Assembly (NCBI GenBank): GCA_037954235.1
Contig: JBBMOA010000012.1
Span: forward strand, 8,536,644-8,600,643
Length of the DNA: 64,000 nt
Direction: 5' to 3'
DNA from: Aulostomus chinensis
Lineage: Eukaryota > Chordata > Actinopteri > Syngnathiformes > Aulostomidae
Shown here: positions 1 through 12,359 of the stretch, piece by piece
How positions within the stretch are numbered: the first letter of the stretch is position 1
How the letters are laid out: each line of letters starts with the position of its first letter
The notes under the pieces: generated by a model
What the model was told of the DNA's origin: nothing
What the model saw: the letters and a program-made list of their open reading frames with translations, nothing else
The model's database searches: none
Made by a program: the position numbers and the translations under genes

Positions 1-45
1 AACAGTAAAGGGTTAAGCTAAACTTTAGCTTAACCCTTTACTGTT
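1..45. repeat. perfect 22-bp inverted repeat with 1-base loop
   Basis: Positions 1-22 (AACAGTAAAGGGTTAAGCTA then AA) are the exact reverse complement of 24-45, with a single C between. It may continue to the left of the window. It could be a MITE end or core, or a simple palindrome. Confidence 0.85.
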
Positions 46-710
46 TCGTCTCTTAGATTCAATTAATAAAAGTGTTTTCAAGATTAATCAGCATTTACAT
101 AAAAATCGGACCTAGACGTGTGCTTGTTGTGTCACCTGCTGTGTTCAACTGTCAAGTTTCAAGTGCAGCCGTGTTGATTTTACACAATAAAACCGGTCAA
201 ATACAAGCTCATATACATGTGTGAAGAAAAAACAAAAAAACAAAAACCAAGATGCATGAAGCTTTTTGTGCATTCATCCAGCTCCTGGAGATGCCTGAAG
301 GTTAGTTTGAAGGCAAATATTTGATGAATGGAAGAAAAAAATTGACGGAGAGAGAAGTGAGATTACCACATCTTTTTGGCTTGAGGCTAGCATGAAGAGA
401 CAACATTAGCCATCACTCTCACACCTGAAACTGAACAAACGACTGGCAGCTGAGGTGCGTACAGGTGGGTTTTTGTGGAGGTGCTACTTTTTGAATTTTG
501 GAGAAATGGATATGATCAAATGAAAGGCCTTTTTTTTCCTTGCCTGGTATGAATCAGTGTTAAATGACAAGGCAGGGTCATATTTGACTGACCCTCAAGA
601 GATTAAGTGCATACTATCATTAGCATAGACATCCATTCGTGAGTCAAGCTGGCATGAGGGTGAACATAGGATGTATCACAGCTTTATGTTATCTTTTGAT
701 AATCCTGAAC

Positions 711-715
<5 letters not shown>

Positions 716-778
<63 letters not shown>
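716..778 (+). repeat. (GT)n microsatellite
   Basis: Uninterrupted dinucleotide run of 63 bases. A second one follows at 940-983. Confidence 0.97.
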
Positions 779-779
<1 letters not shown>

Positions 780-938
780 GACATGGACAGACTTAAAAAC
801 GCAACAATGGTTGCAAATGCAAAACTTTTTTTTTTTGGAATGAAACCTTTTTTTTTCATTTATATGGAAGTGTAACAGTTGACCCTTGTTCTCCACAAAA
901 AGGGAGAAATGTAGCTATTTAGCACATCGTGGCTGAAT

Positions 939-939
<1 letters not shown>

Positions 940-983
<44 letters not shown>
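940..983 (+). repeat. (GT)n microsatellite
   Basis: Uninterrupted dinucleotide run of 44 bases, about 160 bases from the tract at 716-778. Confidence 0.97.
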
Positions 984-986
<3 letters not shown>

Positions 987-2612
987 AGCTACTTATGCAT
1001 AACAGAAGTTATGGGAAGCTTTTGTAGTTATTGTTTTGGATGTATTTATAAATTCCCATGCTGACTGAAGTAAACTTGGCCCATCGATGTTATTATGTTG
1101 TATCAGACAGGAAAAGACTCCAGCTCCGGTAATTACACGCAGCTGCCCGTTTCATACAAAGAACGCGCCGCTTTGTAAATGAGCAGCGTAAACGAAAGCA
1201 CATCACAGCAGTAACGCAGTAGGCAAACTTAAAATCTATCCACTCTAATAAAAAGATCTGCCTGCTCAAATCAAACAGAATAATTGACACTGTTGGACTT
1301 TGTTCATGCTTTTAAAGAAAAATGAGGACACGCAGTTTAAGCAGCCATGTCCAGAAAATTCTAAATAATGCACTATTTTACCACATTCCTCTAGCTGGCA
1401 TGGAGAGAGACCTGTTGTTTTCATTAGAAGAAAAAAATATAACCTGGCTAATTGACATGCGGTTTTCATGCTGTGCTTAATGAATTATTTATGCAGTCAG
1501 GGAGCAAGCAGGGCTTAGAAGACCGTGAATCCCTGTGGGATGAGTCACACACTGGCTGGAGGCCGACCACCACGTATACGTTCATGGGATCTTGAAGGAC
1601 CAGTCATTCTTTTTTTTCTTTTTTTTTTTAATTATGTGAATTCCATTTACATTCAGACAAATCATTTTCCATATTCTTAAGTATGTTCACATTTACATTG
1701 CTTTTTCAATGGCAGTTTTATAAACTGCAGACATACGATGTGAAGTGTTTGGATCAAACTAAGTAGAAAACAGCGGCCAGAGCTCATTGCAGAATAACAG
1801 TTTTCTTCCAGCTCCCTCTCCTCACACACCGGATCAGCTTTTAAAGTGCTTGCCCTGTTTTGGTGTGTGTTAAATACCATTCTGACAGCAAGATATCACC
1901 CCATTAGCCGTAATGGTTTCTCATTCCAGTAGCGATTCTGCAGCTTAATTGTTTCCCACGCCATCAAACAGTTTGAGTTGCCATCTGTGGAAAGAAATTG
2001 TTGCCATAATGTGTCGCCATGCTGCTACAACACAGTCACCATTTGTTTGACAGACTCCATTCACCTCATGACTTTTGAAATCATTTACAGTGTGTTATTT
2101 TGTATTTAGAAATAGATAGGTGCTACCGAACAGTGCCGTGCAAACACACTCAACACTTCACATATTTCACGACAGTTGTCACATAGCGAAATACCACAAT
2201 CTAGATGTGTAAACATTTCCTTTTCCCCGGGCAGGCTGGTGGCAAAGGTAATATGGAGGGCTGGGTTTTGAACGACCGTAAGGTTGTCGGGTTGGAGGAC
2301 CGGTTGAGGTAACGGTCGATAAAAGTAGCTTTTAAATTACAATGATAAACATTCTGCAGTCTCTGAAATCATGTCAGCCGAAGGTGACAACATGACAGGA
2401 TAAACACTTCCAGATAGCATTTAAAATATTATGAACTTATCAATATAAACCGCTCTGTGAGCTGGACAGATACTGTACCACTGATCTGTGTGCAGCCAGC
2501 GGTGAGAGGAGCGTGCAGGGACTGGATACTGGACTATAACTTCAAGAACAGAATCCCTAAAATCTACAGCACTGCAGCACTTCATTTGGAAAACTGTGCT
2601 TTTATAGTATTT

Positions 2613-2614
<2 letters not shown>

Positions 2615-2648
<34 letters not shown>
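2615..2648 (+). repeat. (GT)n microsatellite
   Basis: Uninterrupted dinucleotide run of 34 bases. Confidence 0.96.
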
Positions 2649-2651
<3 letters not shown>

Positions 2652-4382
2652 AAAGGGGAAATAAAATATATAATGTTTTAGTGACCAGAATCAGGTTATA
2701 TTATAACACTGCAGCAGCACAACCAACAGGAGACCATCGATGTGTGAAGTGATTTTGGGGACACATTTGGCCCAGACCTCCAACACTGTCAGAGTTGGCC
2801 CTGCAAATATTGAAATATGGCAGTGGAAAGGGGACATAAAAGAAGGCGAGGTTGTAAGTGACAGTTTTATATCTAAAAATCTTGGCAAGTGTGAGCAGAG
2901 GAACAAGGTGGCCATCCTACAATCCCAAGGTCCCTCAAAGGCACGAGCTGTGTGACAGACAAGTTCTCCAGATCTGCTGTCGAAGCTGCTCAGTGGAAAC
3001 GTGCACAGATGAGAAGCAGAATCACACTAATCAGCACAGGAGTGTACAAATACATATCTCGCTGACACCCAAGTGTGATTCTGCGGCCTGGTGACCCTGA
3101 ACCACGCTTCCAGGGTCATTAAGAACCCCTCTTTGGTGACAAGAGGAACAAGGAGTCCTGCAACAGATGGTCTGACCCCTGCAGAGTCCTTCATCTCAAC
3201 AACACGGAGCCAGTCTGAGGTTGCATGATGTAACGCAAGCAACAGAGAACCGAAATCTACGGACAAAATTGCTTGGAGCAACTTTTGGGTTAAAAACCTT
3301 GAAAGTGCACAGAGGACGATCGGGCACGTTTAAAGGCCATGGCCCCTCCACCAAATATTGTTTTTTCTGTCAACTGCATGAAGTTTGTTATTAATTTATC
3401 TTTCAAATGAACACAGAAATTCTGCCTTTGCTATTTAAGGGAGGTTTGAAATGGTGTAATGTTTACATTCAGATTGAAGCCAGTCAGGTGTCTCAGATAC
3501 CTGCAAAGACCAGCGCTCGAAAACTGTTGGTTTGTTTCGAGGCGTTGACTAAATGATACGACTATCGAGGTAAAATACGCCGACGCTGGCGTTGACGATG
3601 ACATTTTTTCCCCCCACAATTGCGGTTTTTGACTGAGACTTGGGAAAGACATTGCACCCGGGAGCAGCTAAACATTTCAGTTTGTGTTGACTTTGGCGGC
3701 ACCTCTGGCCAAAAACGGAAGTGTAAATGCATTTGCCATGAGCTTCAGGACTGAGATCTACCTGCCTATGCTCACAGCTTTCCTTTTGCAGGATTCATAG
3801 TAAAGAGGTAAAGGATCTTATTTGTTGGTGAGGTAAGATAAATATGATGATGGTGAAACAGTGTAGCTAGCAGACAAAATTTTAGTGCCAACGACTACAA
3901 CTGTATTCTACTGGACTGAATAGCATGTAAATCAGAGGTTGTAGTCTAAACGCAGTTCTCTACTATCCGTGTGAGTCAACAATGACAAATCTGAGCCTGA
4001 CTCACTAACTGATGTTCCTCTGAATCACTTCAAATCTCCTGCATGCTCGCTGCTTGGGCTGCTTCAATTACATCTTTTGAAAGACTTCCTTGTTAATACA
4101 CAATCAGAGACACTTTTCAAGACATACTGCCGTGGTCGCCAATTCCCTTTTGTTGTTTTCTTACCTCCCAGGTTTCAAGGGAGGACAGTGAATGAATGAG
4201 AACCTTTAAGAGAATGTTTTGCAATCAATACAACAAAACTTTCCTTTCAGCCCAATCACACTCCTTGTGTAGCGTGAAGGGCTCGCCGTTAAACGTTTTG
4301 GTGGATTGATGTTAGTATTCTGCAGATGTGGAGGAGATTTTCCTGGTTGTAACTTAGGCTTTCTGTTGAATTCCAAAGATAA

Positions 4383-4385
<3 letters not shown>

Positions 4386-4420
<35 letters not shown>
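4386..4420 (+). repeat. (AC)n microsatellite
   Basis: Uninterrupted dinucleotide run of 35 bases. Confidence 0.96.
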
Positions 4421-4422
<2 letters not shown>

Positions 4423-7400
4423 GCTGCAGAGACTACCTGCCGAGTCTGCTAAAAACTCACTAACCCACAGCAAAAGCTCTAAAATGTGCACCAGGGAAAA
4501 CTGTAGTCTGGGTATCATAGGATTATGCTTTAAAGCCTTTAACCATTCTGAACTGGAGCAGGGGTTTACTTGTTCATGTATCAACTGAACTGGGAGCAAT
4601 TCAGGGAGGGGGTGACTTACACTTACAGTACATCATCCAAGTGTTTTGAGTGTATAAACCCCACGTGCTGCAGTTAGCTGATATTCTGAATGATCATGTG
4701 ATAAAGGTTTTGATACCATTTGCTCTGACTTCCTCAGGACAGCTAAAACTAACAACAGCTGCACGCAAAAAACATTTGACTCAAAATTAGGAACAGCAGC
4801 ATGAAATGATAGGAAACACCGCAACAAGAAAGGGCAGAAAGGCGGCTGTCATTCAGATCAGAGGGTCAGTAGATGGCTTCAGGGAAGGCGAGGGTGAGCG
4901 GAACCTGGTTCTACATCAGTGAGGGCTGGCAGGTGATTGCGCAGGTGAAGGAAGACCATGTCGCCGTCACTCAGAAGTTTAAGGTCTCTGTTGTCTGGCT
5001 GACCTGGCATCTAGCATGCAGCTCAGCAGGCCGGCCTCGTTCACTCTTGGTCCTGATATCAAGAGGTAATGGACAGTGATTTCTAACTATCTAATACATG
5101 TCATCATGCGCAGGGACCCAGCAGCGGCACTTCGGGATATTTGCAGTCACTGTTCTGAAACTTAGTTGTTAGGGTTTTTGTTTTGCTGCAGCGGCAGCAT
5201 GAGGACATTTGTGGCAGGTGTTTGTGGAGAGACATGGGCACATTTGTAACTGTAGCTGGATGTCTTAGGCAAGCTTTCAGGACATTTTTGTAGCCGTTTT
5301 ATTAGCGACAAAATCGGGTGGTTTATTGAGATGGAGGGACATTTGAAAGGCATCATATTTTGCTGTTATTCTGGCAATAAAAACACGTTTCGCTCATGTT
5401 GATATTTGTAGAGTCAGCCATGAAAATTGTGCATGACCTTTATTGAGATATCAATGTTTGATGAGAGTCTGTGAGCACAGACTGCCTGGTCATTGTTCTG
5501 GTGGACCTCATCACAGCAAACCACGTGACTGCCTGCCAAAATACCGGCAACTTACAGCTTGTGTTTCAGCACATTACAATGTGACATGTAAATAACTTCA
5601 TATTTATTCAATTGTGTTTGAAGTTACAACTACCTAGTTCCTTGTTACACGCTGTGCTTCTGATCTTATTTCCGTGTTTTTCAACTCTCTACCGCCACCG
5701 TCATCACAGTACCAAATGAGTGAACCGCTAACAGTCCAGGACTCGGATCTTTCATCTTGGTTTTTCCTTAAAGTTGTGTGTGTGCGTTTGTTAGCGCTTT
5801 TTAAAAAAAATAAAAAAATACTGTGAATCCCTTTCAAACAAAAACAGCAGAGGTTTTGTGATGTAAAACTGTCCCTGGATTTTGTTTTTGTTTTTTACCT
5901 GCAGCGACTTAATTAAATTCTTTTTGACTGTAGCAGGGTTAGCGCTCGATTGTTGATGAATGTGAGTGAAGTCAACCTCTGAACAATTTATGACAACAAA
6001 AGGCCATTTCACAAACCCTAATCGCTTGAGTCATATTTCCTGAGGAACCACGGGGCTTCATTTGTCTCGTTCAGCCACTTCTCTCTCCGTGTCACATGGC
6101 AAAGGCGCAAAAAAAGGCTTCAAAAACAGAACTAAAAAGCCTTTCATGATAACGACTGGTATTATTGTATTATTAGACTCATCAAAAGCTCTCCCACCAA
6201 GCTGGACCGCTCTGTTCCATCACCGATCCCCCTCCCCACCCTCACCCTCTCTCTCTCCAGCCCTGGGGTACAGATCAGCACAGATTAGTGCTGAGTGGGA
6301 TCCTTAAAGTGTTGGATTTAAAGTCAAGCTACATGAATAGAGCTGGCATACTTGCAGCTAATTAGACATGCAGGAACAATGGCTCATATCACTAAACAGC
6401 TCCCACTGAGACGAGCCTCTTAGACATATGGAGTAAAACTTCTAACTTATCAGGCAGCTGGAGAAGTCCAACTCGCATTGCATAATTAATAACAGCAAAT
6501 TACATTGTTAAACATTTGAAGTCATTCAGCAAATGTTATATCGGACAACAAGGCTGAGACTATCATGACGTGACTCTGAAAACTGATTGAGTCTCTTCGT
6601 TCTTATTCAGGGGACGGCTGACCGAGTTGTGCGATCTGCTGATTCTTTGTGCTGCAAGAAGAATTAATTTTGAAGACAAGTGCACGGCTCTCCGGTGCGT
6701 TCACAACAACACAACATAAAACATTTAACAGCAGCTCTGTTGCGTAACTGGGCGTCTTTAAGCTCATTAGATATGAATCTAGGCCGAGTAAATATTTCAC
6801 CATAGGCTACTGTTAAGTCTGATCCCGAGTCTCGCCTCTGTCTTTGAAAACATCCCCCTACCTCTGTTGCTGCACCCCCTTAAAACCCTCGATGTGTTGC
6901 CATTTTTAAACCAGACCATGCGCAGCCTCTTTGCATTTTATTGTTTCCTATAGTTTGTATTCACTTGCTTGTCTCTTTCCACATTGCTCGAGCGATACCA
7001 CTGTGCATGCTGTTCATGTTTTCTGCTGTTCACTGTCTTCCCCTTGATTTTAAAGGGGCTCAGCAGCGAGGGTGGTAGTCTGTTCTCTGATGCAATGGCA
7101 GGCAGCTTATGTAAGCCATCTTCAATGTAACACTTCCTGGCAAAAGGGAACAATAACATTTTTTATGTCTGGCAGGGGCGGATGGGGGATGTGAGAGCTC
7201 ACCAGGTATGACAGGCTGGTAGCGCAGTGGCAGCAGTGCCCACAGGGGTAATGGCTGCTTGAGTAAGGAGACAAAGACCATAATGAGATAAGAGTGCTCG
7301 CTGATTACCCCTCATTACAATACAGATAATGCCTGTCTTTAATATTCAGTGGAGGTGACACCCCTCCCTGCTCCTATTTTCCTCTCTCTCCAGACCACAC

Positions 7401-8203
7401 GTGTGCCATCTGTGTGCATGCAGCCGTTCCAGACTGCAGATTCAGGGACATACTGAAAAGCCAACAAGAGTGGCATGACTCGGTCGGGAATGCAGGCGGA
7501 AAAAAAAAAAGGAAAAGAATAACTCGTGTCAAAAAGTGTCAAATAAGTAAAGCTGTCCATCTGTTTGTTTATTGTGGTGGACAGAAGTAAAACTATCTGG
7601 AAATGCAAAAACGGCATAAACTGCAACTGTTTTATTTTGAAAACAATCAGGGCAGTAATATTATCTTGGCGAAAGGTTTCCAAGGATTTAGAGCAGTTTT
7701 GGTGGTCAAAGGTCACCTCACATTAACACCTTGATGGAATTTTATTCATACCTATGACAAACATTCACTAAAAGCTCTGTCACGGTCAAAGGGCCGTGAA
7801 AGGGACACATGCAGTGATGCAGCATTTTGGGTGCATGATGATTAATATCCCACAGGTGTAACTACCACGCCGAAGCCCACCTCCTCCTTTAAAAACTGAT
7901 TTCCTTTTTTTGGACAAATTTTTTTTTGCCAGGTTTCCTTCACTCTTTAGCCTTGTTTTAAGTTTCTTTTTTTATCTCACTGCTTTGACACTGCGTGAGC
8001 TTAATGTTTATACGCACCCAAGTGGCCATTTTTCATTACAGTAGGATACACAGCAAGTACAGGCAGCAGCAACAAGCTGGAGCAGCACCACCCAGCATTG
8101 TCTGTTATATTAGATACTTCACCCCAACAATGAAACCTTTAATATAACAATCAAAGGCCTTAAGTTATGAGATTTTACCTTTTCACCCGTATAGTTAGAA
8201 TTC

Positions 8204-8278
<75 letters not shown>
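8204..8278 (+). repeat. (AC)n microsatellite, long
   Basis: Uninterrupted 75-base dinucleotide run, among the longest CA/GT tracts in the window. Confidence 0.97.
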
Positions 8279-8283
<5 letters not shown>

Positions 8284-9514
8284 ATATCAAATATTACTGT
8301 TGACATCAAATACATTTGATGGAAGCAACAGAAAGAAGGAAAATTACTTGAAGACTACTGACATTAATGGACTGAAAGAATCCTGTGTTCTTTTTTTATA
8401 CTAGCCAGGAGTACTCAGTGTACTGCAGACTTCATACAAGCGCAGTTTAGTCTTCTTTCACTGTCTTCGCTTGGACTGCAAAGGTCAGCTGGAGAATTAG
8501 CTGACAGTATATAAGGTCATTATTGAAGTGACATAATTACAAAGTTTTTTAAATTCTACCGAATTTAGTTCATTTTTTTCTCATAAAAAGCGTGATTGAC
8601 TGTAGCTGTTCTGGAGCCAGCTGGGTTTTTCTCTCTGTGCCTCTGTTGTGGTAAACATAATCTGTGGTGTCCTGCACTGTAAGGCAGTAAATGATGCAGG
8701 TACTTTTATTTAGAAAAACAACAAAAACAACTTGCTTCACTAACTGGGAGGAAACTGGGATATTGATAATGTAGTAACACACAGCATTGATCAGCCGCCC
8801 AATGGACAATTAGCCCACACTCACTCATCGGACCGCTACACACGCAGCATGCAGATCTCTGTGCAGCTTCATTCATTTGCTGTAAGTGAATCATTTCAGC
8901 GTGTTCTGTTTGAAACTTGTTTCCTCTCCGAGTTCACGTTTAGGATCCTTCCTCTGCGGCTTGTCAGAAAATGTTAAGATAAATTTGCTGTCTTTAGCAT
9001 CGTCTGTTCCTCAGTACAGTTTTCAATTTTACAAATCAGGGGCCGAGGCTGCCTGACATGAGCTACAGGGCAGAGGGCCTTTGAGTTTGGTCAGGAAAAG
9101 ATTGACCCATTTCCTGAGCATGGATCATTATAAACAGCTAAAACCTCCTGGTGGAGAGTAACCTCTTGCAAGCTCCAATAAAATCTATAAAGAAACAGTT
9201 CCTGAGGTGGATTTTGACGGATAGACTATATGTTTAGTTTAGAAAGGGGAATGCAAAACAGATGGGTCAGCTCCGTGGCAGAAACCCAGAATCGTTACGG
9301 TGGTTTTGCTGGTGTTTAATTTGATCTTTTTTCCTTTCTCCTCACCTCTCCTCATCCTCTCCTGAGTGTGTGTTCCCTCCCTTGGCTGGTTGATTACACA
9401 CCTGCTCACCTGATCCACATCCACTAATGGTCATCTACAGAGGCCACGGTCTCCAGCCCCGCTGGCTGGCAGGGCTCCCATCCACTTTAACCCCGAGTCT
9501 AGTTTCTTGTGTCT

Positions 9515-9986
9515 GAGGTCCCTTTCACACCTGTAGACTCAGTTCAGGGTGGAGCTTGCAACAAATTCACATTCTTATTTTTGTCAGGTTTGCTTTCAAA
9601 CTCCTACTTTGTCAAATACAAGAATATCACATAGAGGCCGCCAGAATTCCACAGGCTTATGTTTAATGAGGTTACAGGACGTGCGCAACATTCAACAGAC
9701 TAAGATCACAAGGGGTTATTAACCTGCTCACCACCCGCACCTTTCCTTTCCAACGTCCTCATATAATATAAAAGGTTGCGTTGTTATTATTTCACAGCCA
9801 AAGTCAAAGAAAAACTCCTCCGCCCCTTCTCCTACTCTACTTCAAATGAACCTCTCCACGGTTCTCCAGGAAATTTACAGAGTCCTGGTTTTTCAGGAGG
9901 GCCATGGTCCAAGAGAGTGTTTACATTTTGGTTTGTATCAAAACGAAACATCGGGACCAAAGGAGGCAGGTGTGAAAGGGGCCCTC
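9515..9986. mobile_element. MITE-like element with terminal inverted repeats
   Basis: GAGGTCCCTTTCACACCTG at 9515-9533 is mirrored by CAGGTGTGAAAGGGGCCCTC at 9967-9986; the innermost 12 bases match exactly and the outer part is close. The 0.47-kb interval has no transposase and includes GGACCAAA next to the right end, a pattern recalled from fish non-autonomous DNA transposons. A clear target-site duplication was not found, so the superfamily is left open. Confidence 0.6.
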
Positions 9987-10739
9987 GTGAACGTTTCAGC
10001 CTTCACTCGCCTGCTTCTCTCACTCTCCAGGATTGTTGTGTTCATCACCTCTCCTTTGTCGGATTGAATTCACTCAGTGACACCTGCTTCCCCCGCTGAA
10101 GCACATCTCACTTCCGTCACATGTGCACGGAATTATTCCCCACACTGCCAGTTAGCCAGTCATCTTTTCCCCATTACCCACTGCCAGTGGATAAATAGAA
10201 CTGTTGATTAGGGGCCCGCTTTTGCATCCAGCTACACACACAAAAACCCTCACGGAATTTTTAATGAATCGCCTCAGATCTCAAAAATATATCTTTCTGC
10301 AAAAGTAAAAACGATAAACAGCAACTTCAGACGTCAATCATGAATTAAAGTTCTTGTAAATAATGAGCTTTTACTCTTTGTATCACTCAACCAGCTTCAC
10401 AGTACCTGAGAGAGAAAGAGGGCACCAGTACCAGCATATTGCAGTACATCGACTGTACACAGAATGTACAGAAAGAAAAAGGAAGGTGATGAGTGCAAGG
10501 TAATGCTAGCGTTGGCATCTCCTGTTGCCGCAGTCGATGAGTCAAGGTGACAGAGTGTCACCATCTCATCCGGACAAGCTTGGTGAGGAGAGGGGCTTTT
10601 GAGCTGCCTAGTCTTGTTTACCTCTCCAATATTTATGTACTGACTTTAGTCTGTCTCACTTATAGAAATAGGGGTTGAAAACCAGAGGAGAGCCCCTCAG
10701 TGTAACGCAGAGGAGGTCAACAGCACCACTGATCGTTTG

Positions 10740-11090
10740 AGAGTTAGGCGTAGGCAACTTTCACCTCTTATCCAAGAGGCTTCTTCAGTTTTTCAGAAGC
10801 CTCTTGGATAAGAGGTGAAACCTCACATTGTTATCTTACAGCAGAAGCCAAAGAATAAAACCTCCTCCGCCCCCTCTCCTACTTGCCTGCATCGTCACTA
10901 GCCTGCGTGAACCAGTTAAATCATAAGTTTTTTTTTTAACAGTTTCTTTTCACAGATTCTTCAGTTCTGGAGAAGCCTCTTGGATAAGTGGTGAAATTTC
11001 TTCTACACCAAAAGAAGTCCAGTTGCCTATGCCTAACTCTAAGACTACCACGACCTGCATGACTGAGGACCTCCACCGACAGCGCCACTG
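10740..11090. repeat. rearranged dispersed repeat forming nested inverted repeats
   Basis: A 26-bp core containing AAGCCTCTTGGATAAG occurs three times: inverted at 10759-10784, direct at 10795-10820 and direct with one change at 10971-10996. The first two form a perfect hairpin with a 10-base loop. An outer pair, 10740-10759 against 11021-11040 (19 of 20 complementary), extends the inverted arrangement. The right part (AGTTGCCTATGCCTAACTCT then ACTACCACGACCTGCATGAC) resembles a repeat I recall from many teleost genomes; its class is not certain. Best read as two opposed partial copies. Confidence 0.65.
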
Positions 11091-12303
11091 ATCAAAACTC
11101 CCCACCTCTCTGACATCATCCAGGTGAACCTAACCAACAAACCGTCACTGAAACCTTTAATTAAATCAAAAAATTCTCAAGGATCTGTTAAATATTGTGC
11201 ATTTTAGTCTCAAGATGGTGGTGCAATAACATGGTGTCAGGTCAGGCAGGAGTCCTCTAGTCCTGCACTGGTAAGAGGCAAGTCTGGCTTGTTCTCACAG
11301 AGTTATTTTGACTTTGAGGATTCACTTGTTGGGGTTGGCTTTCCTATTGCAACCAATGATGAAATAAAAGATAAAAGTTCAAAAACATGAAGAGAGGAAA
11401 AAAATCCCAGGATGTTTTATGAAAAGTTCTGACATTTCTAAATGTAATGATTTAATTCCAAATGACATTAAAAAAACTACAACATGAAATATTTAACTCT
11501 CGTGACAGCGTGCTGCAACCGTCATCTCAAGTTCTCAAGTAATTTATTGCATTCCTTCAAGAGAAAAACATTGGGTTTTCTTGTGACAACGGGTTAATAT
11601 ATCTTGCGAACAATGAAAAGAAGCGTGGTTATCTTGGGATGATGCCGTTATGAATCCTCACGCTATGTGAATCACTGACCTAATCGATATACAAGTGTGT
11701 GTACAGCACAAAAGAACTGTAAAGATTTTATGGAAAGATGTGAATGAATGAATGGGGAGAGACAAACAATAAAAGATGGAGGGTAATAAACAGCAACAGA
11801 ATGCTGACTTATGTACATCTGTTACTGCTCTGAATGTTTGCCTGTAGCTGGCTTCATTAGCGCGTTGTACTGATAGTCCATATGGAATAATGAGCATAAC
11901 GACGACTACGTCTCTGTGGGATGGAAGTGTGCATAAAGGGATTAAATCTTGTATTATCTGATATTGGCTGGTGCGTTCAAATGACTGTATAAATCTATGA
12001 ATAAAATAGATGGATAAATAACGTGCTGTGATGTTCATGTCAGTCATCGACTAGAGATTTCGTCCGACTCTCAAACACGCTGACTGGTTCATGATCAGAA
12101 AAAGAGAAAAGGAGAAGAGGAGTAGGGATGAAGAGTCGATGGAGACCAAGAGGAGATTTAATGAGAGCGACTGGATCACATGGTCAGATAAGATGAGGAG
12201 TTCAGTGTTGATCTGAAGCCAAAGAGAGCGCTCTGCACTCAATGGGCACGGAAGCTAAATAGACTCAGACAGTTTTCCAAATTGGAAAAGCATCAGGGCT
12301 ACA

Positions 12304-12359
12304 TTGTTGAACCAGGAATGCTGTGTGTCCACAATTACAGGATCCTAATAGACTTTCCC
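12304..12359 (+). repeat. short dispersed repeat, copy 1
   Basis: TTGTTGAACCAGGAA, GTGTCCAC and CCTAATAGACTTTCCC occur here in the same order and nearly the same spacing as at 31674-31730. The family is not recognised. Confidence 0.5.

Larger units (their letters stand above)
46..9514. other. non-coding, gene-desert segment
   Basis: No frame on either strand looks like a conserved protein. The interval contains the microsatellites at 716, 940, 2615, 4386 and 8204, and a pyrimidine-rich stretch near 6228-6265. A repeat-poor stretch at about 6320-6560 has homeodomain-like (CTAATTAG, 6358-6365) and SOX-like (AACAATGG, 6375-6382) words. The longest frame (7339-7716, minus, 125 codons) has no recognisable features. 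Confidence 0.7.

Noticed and set aside
2235..2320. Stretch resembling a tRNA-like B box (GACCGTAAGGTTGTCGGGTT)
   Set aside because: There is no convincing A box, body or tail. It may be a very old SINE remnant but cannot be supported.
7339..7716. 125-codon minus-strand frame
   Set aside because: No motif or family resemblance. It starts and ends without supporting context.
11658..12047. 129-codon minus-strand frame
   Set aside because: Hydrophobic and Ser/Ile-rich without any recognised pattern, and no splice or transcript evidence.
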